Shown here: piece after piece, positions 1-5,187 of the stretch
How positions within the stretch are numbered: the first letter of the stretch is position 1
How the letters are laid out: every line of letters starts with the position of its first letter
From: Pseudomonadota bacterium
GTDB taxonomy: Bacteria > Pseudomonadota > Gammaproteobacteria > Steroidobacterales > Steroidobacteraceae
Assembly: GCA_021792815.1 (NCBI GenBank)
Contig: JAJYTX010000254.1
Coordinates: 1 to 5,187, forward strand
Length of the DNA: 5,187 nucleotides
Reading direction: 5' to 3'
Program-made: the position numbers and the translations under genes
The notes under the pieces: generated by a model
What the model was told of the DNA's origin: nothing
The model's input: the letters and a program-made list of their open reading frames with translations, nothing else
Database searches by the model: none

Positions 1-19
1 CGACGCCTTCGGCAGGTGA

Positions 20-1048
20 GTCACCGTTCGCAAAGAGCGTTCGCTGGGCTATGAGCTCCTCGGGACGGACTGGCGGGTCCGGACGGAGCACGGGGAGGTG
101 CGCTGCCGCGTGGTCATCGATGCGCGGGGCCGGCGCGCGCAGCGGACAGTGCGCAGGGGTCCTGAGCTGATTTCCGTTTGCCAGCGGTTTCGCAACCGGC
201 ATGCCGGCAGGTTGGTCACCCGAATCGAGGCCGTCCCGCAGGGATGGTGCTGGCTGGCGACCAGCCGGGGCATGAGCTGGCTTCAGGTGACCTCGTCGCG
301 CGCGGAACCTTCGCTTCGCTCCGGGCTCGCGCAGCATCTGGCGCGGCTTCTCGGCGGTGCGCCGCAGATGGCTGCGCTCCTGGCGGATGCGACAGCGGAC
401 AGTGCCCCGGTGGCGCGGGCGGCGACGGCAACGCTGTCCGAGGATCGGCACCTCCCGGGTCTGCTGCGCGCCGGAGACGCCGCGCTCGCCCTCGACCCGC
501 TGTCCGGGCAGGGCGTGTACGAAGCCCTGAGGTCAGCCCACGTCGCGACCGCGGCGGCGCACACCTTTCTGGCCACCGGGCAGTGGGAGCTGATCGAGCG
601 ATTCATCGGGGAGCGGCTGCTGGAGCTTTGGCAGCGCAGAAATGCCACCGCGGCGGAACATTACCTGCGCCAGGCGCGCATCACGCCGTCCGCCTTCTGG
701 AGCCAGGCCGCGTCGCACTATCAGTCCCTGCGGCCCGAGCGCAGCGCCGGCCCGCCCGGCGCTCGCATCGAGTGGCGTCCGGTGCTCGATGGCCTGCTCA
801 TCCGGATGCGCCGTGTGGTTGTCACGGCGCAAGCCCCCCGGGGCGTCTGGCAGGTCGAGACGGTCGATCTGCCCGAGTTGCTGGACGTTCTGGGATTGGT
901 ACACATGGATATTGAGCGTGCCGCGCGGCATCTATCGCGGCCAGCGGCGGCGGTGGAGCAGGCGCTGAGGTGGCTGCAGGGTCAGGGAGTGGTGTGGGGC
1001 GGTGGGGGATTGCCTGGGCAGGGTGGCGGTAGGATGGGTGCGGAATGA
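20..1048 (+). CDS. qhpG: QhpG-like FAD-dependent monooxygenase, C-terminal part (5' incomplete)
   Basis: This is the C-terminal part of a flavoprotein monooxygenase. What shows it: the strand VVIDARGRRAQ near position 110 matches the D-A-T-G-R-type motif of this family (here DARGR), and GDAALALDPLSGQGVYEAL at about 473-529 is the classic GD motif that contacts the FAD ribityl chain. The N-terminal GxGxxG dinucleotide-binding fold is missing from the window. The frame reads open back to position 20, where a TGA (17-19) closes it. A GTG at 98 is the first formal start, but the reading upstream (VTVRKERSLGYELL then TDWRVRTEHGEV) looks like real family sequence, so 98 is probably not a true start. 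In Paracoccus, QhpG dihydroxylates the QhpC tryptophan during CTQ formation, and the neighbours here fit that role. The last 100 or so residues form a small helical, winged-helix-like region ending in a glycine-rich tail. The stop overlaps the qhpA start (ATGA), which suggests coupled translation. Family assignment is firm. The QhpG name rests largely on context. Confidence 0.8.
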   Translation, partial: VTVRKERSLGYELLGTDWRVRTEHGEVRCRVVIDARGRRAQRTVRRGPELISVCQRFRNRHAGRLVTRIEAVPQGWCWLATSRGMSWLQVTSSRAEPSLRSGLAQHLARLLGGAPQMAALLADATADSAPVARAATATLSEDRHLPGLLRAGDAALALDPLSGQGVYEALRSAHVATAAAHTFLATGQWELIERFIGERLLELWQRRNATAAEHYLRQARITPSAFWSQAASHYQSLRPERSAGPPGARIEWRPVLDGLLIRMRRVVVTAQAPRGVWQVETVDLPELLDVLGLVHMDIERAARHLSRPAAAVEQALRWLQGQGVVWGGGGLPGQGGGRMGAE

Positions 1049-2691
1049 TGATGAGAGCCAAGGGGTCACGAGGGTCAAAGAGCATGCGGTGGAAAATCTC
1101 TTCGGCGTTGCCGGTGTGGATGGGGTTGGCGGTGCTGGTGAGCGGGGCGCTGGTGCAGCCGGCGCTGGGCGGGCCGGCGCGGTCTGGTCTGGCTGCGGGG
1201 CTGGCGGCGGTGAGGATGCACTGCTCGGGGTGTCACCGTGAGGGGCCGGCTGGGCATTTCGATCGGATCAGCGAGGAGCGCAAGAGCCCGGAAGGCTGGG
1301 CGATGACGATTTTCCGGATGCGCCACGTTCACGGGGTGGTGCTGAGCGGGGCGGAGCAGGGGCTGATCATTCAGTACCTGAGCGAGGTACAGGGGCTGGC
1401 GCCCTCGGAGACGCGCGCGGGGCGGTTTGCGCTGGAGCGGCGGGCGAACGTGCCGGACCTGAAGCTGCCGGACAACCTGCACCAGATGTGCGGGCGCTGT
1501 CACAGTCTGGCGCGCGTGGCGCTGCAGCGGCGCAGTGCGGCGGAGTGGCTGAAGCTGATTAATTTTCACGTTGGGCAGTTTCCGACGCTGGAGTATCAGG
1601 ACGGGAGCCGTGACATTCACTGGTGGAAGATTGCCAGCACGCAGCTGCCCGGGGAGCTGGCGAAGCTGTTTCCGCTGCACAGTGCGGCGTGGAGGCAGTG
1701 GCAGGCTCGGCGGCCGGCGGACCTGGCGGGGCGGTGGATTGTGCGTGGGGAGACGGCGTGGCGCGGGCCGTATTACGGCACGGCGAGCATCCGTCGGGTG
1801 GGCTGGCAGCGGTATCGGGCGCGCTACGTGCTGCATTATGTGAACGGTGAGCGGCTGAGCGGGGGCTCGGATGCGCTGGTGTACACGGGGTTTGAGTGGC
1901 GTGGGACCGGCACTCTGGGGGGCCGTGCGGTGCACGAGGTGTACTTTGCCTCTGCGGATGGTCGGCGGATCAGTGGGCGGTGGTTTTGGGCGGATCATTC
2001 CGAGCTGGGCGGGCAGTGGGTGGCGCAGCGTGCCGGTGGTGCGGCGCGAGTGCTGGCGGTGCTGCCGCGAGCGCTGAAGGTAGGCACGAGGCAGCGGGTG
2101 ATTGTGCTGGGTCGTGGGCTGAGCGGGAAGGTGGATCTGGGGCCTGGGACGAGTGTGCGGGTGGTGCGGCGTGCGGCCTATGGGCTGGTGCTGAGCGTGC
2201 GGGTGGCCGGGGATGCGGTGGCGGGGTACCGTGAGGTGCGGGTCGGTGGGCTGAGCGGGGGGGATCTGCTGGTGGTGTACCGGCATGTGGATCGGGTGCA
2301 GGTCGAGCCTGCGCTGGCGATTGCGCGGCTCGGTGGCGGGACGCTCTTGCCGGTGGATGCGCAATTTCGGGCGATTGGCTATACGGATGTGCGTGCGGCC
2401 GACGGCCAGCGCACGGCGGTGTCGCTCGGAGCGGTGCCGGTGAGCTGGAGCGTGCAGCCGTTCAACGCCGAGGCGGCCCGACGCGGTGACATCCGCTTTG
2501 CCGGCCGGCTCACCGGGCAGGGGCGGTTTCTGCCGGCGGTGGGCGGACCGGATCCGAAGCGGCCGTTTTCGGCCGACAACACCGGGGATCTGTCCGTCGT
2601 GGCGACCCATCGGGCGCGGCACGGGGCGGTGGTGGGCAAGGCGCACCTGATCGTGACGGTGCAGCGTTGGGTCAATCCACCGATCTACTGA
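1045..2691 (+). CDS. qhpA: Quinohemoprotein amine dehydrogenase alpha subunit (diheme cytochrome c)
   Basis: This is the large periplasmic subunit of the CTQ amine dehydrogenase. It carries two c-type hemes that take electrons from the CTQ of the gamma subunit. Numbered from position 1045 (548 residues), the heme sites are CSGCH at 60-64 and CGRCH at 149-153. These four cysteines are the only ones in the protein. Residues 14-42 form a Sec signal peptide (MRWKISS, then a hydrophobic stretch, then PALG), with likely cleavage after ALG near 42, leaving roughly 500 residues. Residues 45-215 are the diheme domain. The rest is beta-rich and fits the three beta-barrel/Ig-like domains known for this subunit. 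The start is uncertain: ATG occurs three times in tandem at 1045-1053, and ATG 1084 (residue 14) gives a more usual signal peptide with GAGGG 9 bases upstream. The ATGA overlap with the upstream gene supports 1045. Up to about 2400 the coding strand is markedly richer in G than in C, unlike qhpD. The axial heme ligands beyond the two CxxCH histidines were not assigned. Confidence 0.96.
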   Translation: MMMRAKGSRGSKSMRWKISSALPVWMGLAVLVSGALVQPALGGPARSGLAAGLAAVRMHCSGCHREGPAGHFDRISEERKSPEGWAMTIFRMRHVHGVVLSGAEQGLIIQYLSEVQGLAPSETRAGRFALERRANVPDLKLPDNLHQMCGRCHSLARVALQRRSAAEWLKLINFHVGQFPTLEYQDGSRDIHWWKIASTQLPGELAKLFPLHSAAWRQWQARRPADLAGRWIVRGETAWRGPYYGTASIRRVGWQRYRARYVLHYVNGERLSGGSDALVYTGFEWRGTGTLGGRAVHEVYFASADGRRISGRWFWADHSELGGQWVAQRAGGAARVLAVLPRALKVGTRQRVIVLGRGLSGKVDLGPGTSVRVVRRAAYGLVLSVRVAGDAVAGYREVRVGGLSGGDLLVVYRHVDRVQVEPALAIARLGGGTLLPVDAQFRAIGYTDVRAADGQRTAVSLGAVPVSWSVQPFNAEAARRGDIRFAGRLTGQGRFLPAVGGPDPKRPFSADNTGDLSVVATHRARHGAVVGKAHLIVTVQRWVNPPIY

Positions 2692-2702
2692 GCGGGTGCA
2701 CC

Positions 2703-4127
2703 ATGATCTTCGATACTGCAAATGCTCACATCGTTGACTGTGGCGAGCGCACGATGCTGCTGCACGTGCCGACCACGGCGCTGTTCGAGCTCGATGCGCT
2801 CGGCGCGGAGGTGCTGCGGCTGGTGCGGGCCGACGCGACGCTCGATGCCGCGGGCATTGCCGGCGCGCTGTCCGCCCGGTTCCCGGGCGAGCAGGTGAGC
2901 GCATGCCTCGAGAAGCTGCTGCGCCTGGAAGTGCTGCGGGCCGATGGAGCCAGCCGGCCGATCAACCCCTCGGGGGTGCACATCGAGGCCTATCCGCTCA
3001 GCACCATCGTGTTGAACGTCAACACCGGATGCAATCTGGCCTGCCGCTATTGCTACAAGGAGGATCTGGCCGTGCCGGCCGAGGGCAAGCGCATGAGCAT
3101 GGAGGTGGCGGCGCGCAGCGTCGATCTGCTGCTCTCGCAGGGCCGGCAGCGGCCGCGGGTCGGCATCGTGTTCTTCGGCGGCGAGCCGCTGAGCAACATG
3201 CCGCTGATCCGTCAGGTGGTCGAGTACGCCGAGGCCGAGGCCAACCGGCTCGGCAAGGCGGTGGACTTTTCCCTGACCACCAACGCGACGCTGCTCACCG
3301 AGGAGCTCATCGGGTATTTCGATGCGCACCGCTTCGGGCTGTCGGTCAGCATCGACGGGCCCCAGGCCGTGCATGACCGCAACCGGCGCACGGTGGGCGG
3401 GCACGGCACCTACGAGGTGGTCGCCCGCAAGGTGCGCATGCTGCTCGCCCGTTATCGCTCGAAGCCGGTCGGCGCCCGGGTCACGCTCACCGCCGGCACG
3501 ACCGAGATCGAGGCCATCCACGAGCACCTGCGCGAGCAGCTCGGCTTCCACGAAGTCGGCTATGCGCCGGTGACCGCCTCGGAGAAGGCCGGCCATGCGC
3601 TCTCGGAGGCGGAGCTCGCCGAGGTGCATGCCGGGTTCGAGCGGCTGGGGGCGAAATACCTGGCGGCGGCGCTCGTGGGACGAAACACCGGGTTCTCGAA
3701 CCTGCATCAGCTGATGACGGATCTGCACGAGGGCCGGCGCAAGGCGCTGCCGTGCGGCGCCGGCGTCGGGCTGCTCGCCGTCGATCACCAGGGTGGGCTG
3801 AACCTGTGCCATCGGTTCACCGGCTCGGAACTGCCGACCTTCGGCAGCGTCGAGCAGGGCATCGCCGCGGACAGGCTCGGGGCTTTCCTCGAGCGCGCCG
3901 CCGATCGAGACGGCACGCATTGCGCGACCTGCCGCATCCGCAATCTGTGCGCCGGCGGCTGTTATCACGAGTCCTGGGTGCGCTACGGTGATCCCCATCA
4001 TCGCACCTATCACTACTGCAACCTGCTGCGGCGCTGGGTCGACTTCGGCATCCGCGTGTATGCCGAGATCAGCACCCGCAACCCGAAATTCTTCAGCGCC
4101 CACATCGAGCCGAGGAGAGCCGCATGA
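2703..4127 (+). CDS. qhpD: Radical SAM/SPASM enzyme QhpD, forms thioether bridges in the gamma subunit
   Basis: This cytoplasmic maturase (474 residues from ATG 2703) makes the three intra-peptide Cys-to-Asp/Glu thioether bonds in QhpC, using S-adenosylmethionine and iron-sulfur clusters. The radical SAM motif is C110-NLA-C114-RY-C117, followed by the SAM-binding FFGGEPL at 157-163. The SPASM region has the full seven-cysteine pattern: C351, then G364-x4-C369, then C407-x2-C410-x5-C416-x3-C420, and C439. These are enough to bind two auxiliary clusters. Residues 1-80 look like a PqqD-type RiPP recognition (RRE) winged helix, with [12 protein letters not shown] and a following SARFPGEQV stretch. 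Such a domain would hold the QhpC leader, though this is inferred from pattern only. ATG 2703 was chosen over a TTG at 2667 because TTG lies inside qhpA and adds 12 residues unrelated to the fold. The upstream GCGGG (2692-2696) is a weak ribosome site, 11 bases after the qhpA stop. The end overlaps qhpC by 4 bases, so enzyme and substrate are likely translated together. Confidence 0.97.
   Translation: MIFDTANAHIVDCGERTMLLHVPTTALFELDALGAEVLRLVRADATLDAAGIAGALSARFPGEQVSACLEKLLRLEVLRADGASRPINPSGVHIEAYPLSTIVLNVNTGCNLACRYCYKEDLAVPAEGKRMSMEVAARSVDLLLSQGRQRPRVGIVFFGGEPLSNMPLIRQVVEYAEAEANRLGKAVDFSLTTNATLLTEELIGYFDAHRFGLSVSIDGPQAVHDRNRRTVGGHGTYEVVARKVRMLLARYRSKPVGARVTLTAGTTEIEAIHEHLREQLGFHEVGYAPVTASEKAGHALSEAELAEVHAGFERLGAKYLAAALVGRNTGFSNLHQLMTDLHEGRRKALPCGAGVGLLAVDHQGGLNLCHRFTGSELPTFGSVEQGIAADRLGAFLERAADRDGTHCATCRIRNLCAGGCYHESWVRYGDPHHRTYHYCNLLRRWVDFGIRVYAEISTRNPKFFSAHIEPRRAA
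4112..4117 (+). promoter_or_regulatory. Ribosome binding site of qhpC
   Basis: GAGGAG lies 6 bases before ATG 4124, inside the last codons of qhpD. It is the best Shine-Dalgarno match in the window next to that of qhpB. It supports ATG 4124 as the qhpC start and suggests that the small substrate protein is made in larger amounts than the enzyme encoded just upstream. Confidence 0.8.
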
Positions 4128-4207
4128 GTGGACTGAAATCCGTCAATCACAAAGCCGATCTGCTGCTCGAGGCCGCCGACTCGGGGCACGTCGAGGAGGT
4201 CGCCGCC
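4124..4207 (+). other. Leader peptide of QhpC (28 codons)
   Basis: The first 28 residues precede the core, whose first residue would be M29 if the numbering matches the Pseudomonas mature chain. The leader is polar and acidic toward its end (GHVEEVAA) and has an amphipathic central part (ADLLLEAA) of the sort that a recognition domain could grip. In Paracoccus a leader of this length is removed by the subtilisin-like protease QhpE. The boundary here is inferred from the constant offset of 28 at all eight cross-link positions, not from a visible cleavage motif. Confidence 0.8.
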
Positions 4208-4462
4208 ATGGAGACCGTGGCCGGATGCGTCACCACGTTCGATCCGGGCTGGGAGGTCGATCCGTTCGGCGGCGTCGCCTCGCTGTGCCAGCCGATGGAG
4301 GCCGACCTGTACGGCTGCTCGGATCCGTGCTGGTGGCCGGCGCAGGTGCCGGACACCCTCAACCATCCGTCGTGGCAGGAGGGCAAGCCTTCGGCGCAGC
4401 ACGACTGGCGCGAGCTCGACCCCATTTACCCCAATACCGACGCCGTGTTTCCGAAGAAATGA
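4124..4462 (+). CDS. qhpC: Quinohemoprotein amine dehydrogenase gamma subunit precursor (CTQ-bearing)
   Basis: This 112-residue peptide is the catalytic gamma subunit in precursor form, a RiPP-like product that ends up in the periplasm. It has exactly four cysteines: C35, C55, C65 and C69. In the crystallised Pseudomonas putida enzyme the mature links are C7-E16, C27-D33, C41-D49 and the CTQ pair C37-W43. Adding 28 to each number gives C35-E44, C55-D61, C69-D77 and C65-W71 here, and every one of these residues is present. The quinone tryptophan is thus the second W of CWWPAQVPD, and D61 would correspond to the catalytic base D33. Residues 1-28 are a charged, non-hydrophobic leader ([20 protein letters not shown] and the following eight), not a Sec signal. 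The core of about 84 residues is rich in loops, as expected for a fold held by thioethers. Translation is coupled to qhpD by an ATGA overlap. The protease QhpE and exporter QhpF known to process this peptide elsewhere are not in the window. Confidence 0.98.
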   Translation: MSGLKSVNHKADLLLEAADSGHVEEVAAMETVAGCVTTFDPGWEVDPFGGVASLCQPMEADLYGCSDPCWWPAQVPDTLNHPSWQEGKPSAQHDWRELDPIYPNTDAVFPKK

Positions 4463-4478
4463 ATCACGCCGCGGCTGC

Positions 4479-4484
4479 GGAGGG
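4479..4484 (+). promoter_or_regulatory. Ribosome binding site of qhpB
   Basis: GGAGGG sits 5 bases before ATG 4490 in the 27-base gap between qhpC and qhpB. It fixes the qhpB start, which also begins a convincing signal peptide. The gap has no hairpin followed by a T-run, so transcription is expected to continue from qhpC into qhpB. Confidence 0.8.
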
Positions 4485-4489
4485 CTGAC

Positions 4490-5187
4490 ATGAGCACCAG
4501 ATTCCCGGCAGCGGCCGTGCTCGGCTGCGCCCTCATCGCCTGTGGCGCCGTCATGCCGCGGCCGGCGGCGGCGCACGATTACCTCGTCACCGGCACGAAA
4601 CCCGACCGGCTGTTCGTCGTCGATCCGGCGAGGCAGCGGGTGGTCTCGCAGTACCGCATTCCGCATGCCAACGACTTCGTGAGCATCATCGTCCCGTCCC
4701 CCGATGGCCGGGTCGCATACGTGCTGGTCAACAGCGCACAGAGCATCGCCGGGATCGACCTGCGCACGGGCAAGGAGGTGTTCCGCGCCGATCTGTCGAC
4801 GCCGGCGGAGCGGGTGAGGTGCATGTTCGCATTCGCGGTGACGCCCGACGGCAGGGAGCTGATCGCCTACGAGTATCCGACCCGGCTCGGAATCGATTCC
4901 TACAGGGTGCTGCCGCCGCGGTTCGCCGTGTACAGCACCGCCGCCGGTCTGCACGCCCGGCCCCTGCGGGAGTTTCCGGCGCCGCGGCGGATCGAGATGG
5001 TGCTCGCGAAGCGGGACGGGCGCAGCTTCTACGCGCTCGGATTCAACCTGTACGAATACGACCTGAAGAGCGGGCGGCTCATTGAGCGGCGCGGCATCCT
5101 CGACTGGGATCGCCCGCATCACTCGCGGCCGGACATGCTCGCCTTCTGGCCGGTCACCGGGCCCACGGGCACCTTCACCAGCCCGTT
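4490..5187 (+). CDS. qhpB: Quinohemoprotein amine dehydrogenase beta subunit (beta-propeller), 3' incomplete
   Basis: This is the periplasmic beta subunit, which in known structures is a seven-bladed propeller that packs against the gamma subunit and helps form the active-site cavity. The frame is open from ATG 4490 to the window end (232 complete codons). The mature family protein is around 340 residues, so roughly the last third is missing. Residues 1-28 form a Sec signal: MSTR, a hydrophobic run, then PRPAAA with cleavage expected after A28, before HDYLVTG. Propeller-type strands recur, for example RLFVVDPARQRVV, then VPSPDGRVAYVLV with GIDLRTGKEVF, then VTPDGRELIAYEY, and LYEYDLKSGRLIERR. 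Phrases such as SPDGR and TPDGR are the usual turn motifs of YVTN-like propellers. A LIAC at residues 15-18 resembles a lipobox, but the AxA site downstream fits the soluble subunit better. The position right after qhpC, with its own strong ribosome site, matches the D-C-B order known for this operon. Confidence 0.94.
   Translation, partial: MSTRFPAAAVLGCALIACGAVMPRPAAAHDYLVTGTKPDRLFVVDPARQRVVSQYRIPHANDFVSIIVPSPDGRVAYVLVNSAQSIAGIDLRTGKEVFRADLSTPAERVRCMFAFAVTPDGRELIAYEYPTRLGIDSYRVLPPRFAVYSTAAGLHARPLREFPAPRRIEMVLAKRDGRSFYALGFNLYEYDLKSGRLIERRGILDWDRPHHSRPDMLAFWPVTGPTGTFTSP

Noticed and set aside
2667..2702. TTG at 2667 as an upstream start of qhpD
   Set aside because: It lies within the end of qhpA and adds residues with no family resemblance. 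ATG 2703 gives the expected length.
1075..2904. A 609-codon open frame on the - strand, antisense to qhpA
   Set aside because: It is a by-product of G-rich codons in qhpA. The translation is dominated by Arg, Pro and His, shows no domain, and runs into qhpD.
2685..4103. A 472-codon open frame on the - strand, antisense to qhpD
   Set aside because: It mirrors the qhpD codons, as high-GC genes often do, and has no recognisable motif. qhpD itself has every expected cysteine.
4463..4489. GC-rich partial palindrome (CCGCGG, CTGCGG) in the qhpC-qhpB gap as a terminator
   Set aside because: The stem is very short and there is no T-run. The gap mainly serves as the qhpB ribosome site.
4532..4543. 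LIAC in the QhpB signal region as a lipobox
   Set aside because: The match is loose, and a good PAAA cleavage site follows 10 residues later, right before the conserved mature start. The known subunit is soluble.
4013..5122. A 369-codon open frame on the - strand across qhpC and qhpB
   Set aside because: It spans two well-supported genes and the gap between them, and is rich in Arg, Pro and Gly with no fold signal.

Overview
This window holds a quinohemoprotein amine dehydrogenase (QHNDH) cluster, all on the + strand. The order is qhpG-like (5' incomplete), qhpA, qhpD, qhpC, qhpB (3' incomplete). The DNA is GC-rich, the genes are tightly packed, and the encoded enzyme is a periplasmic diheme enzyme with a peptidyl cofactor. 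This points to a high-GC Gram-negative proteobacterium able to oxidise primary amines. The species cannot be named from the sequence alone.

Layout: positions 1-1048 carry the C-terminal part of an FAD-dependent monooxygenase of the QhpG type. Its upstream reading frame is broken by a TGA at 17-19. It overlaps the start of qhpA (1045-2691) at an ATGA junction. qhpA encodes the exported diheme c-type alpha subunit. After 11 bases comes qhpD (2703-4127), a radical SAM/SPASM enzyme, which overlaps qhpC (4124-4462) by 4 bases at another ATGA. qhpC encodes the small gamma subunit that carries the cysteine tryptophylquinone (CTQ). After 27 bases comes qhpB (4490 to beyond 5187), the exported beta-propeller subunit.

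How they work together, from knowledge of the Paracoccus and Pseudomonas enzymes: QhpD makes three Cys-to-Asp/Glu thioether bridges inside QhpC. QhpG hydroxylates the tryptophan that becomes CTQ. The leader peptide of QhpC is then removed and the gamma core is assembled with QhpA and QhpB in the periplasm. There the complex deaminates primary amines and passes electrons through its hemes to a soluble acceptor. All eight residues needed for the three bridges and the CTQ can be placed in this QhpC with exactly the known spacing. The remaining expected partners (QhpE protease, QhpF ABC exporter, QhpR regulator) are not in the window.

The system is a described one. The points worth a second look are qhpG lying directly upstream of qhpA, the broken 5' end of qhpG, and a block of strong G-over-C strand bias at about 960-2400 that crosses a gene boundary. 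No RNA genes, mobile elements, CRISPR arrays, terminators or gene-free stretches over 300 bases were seen.
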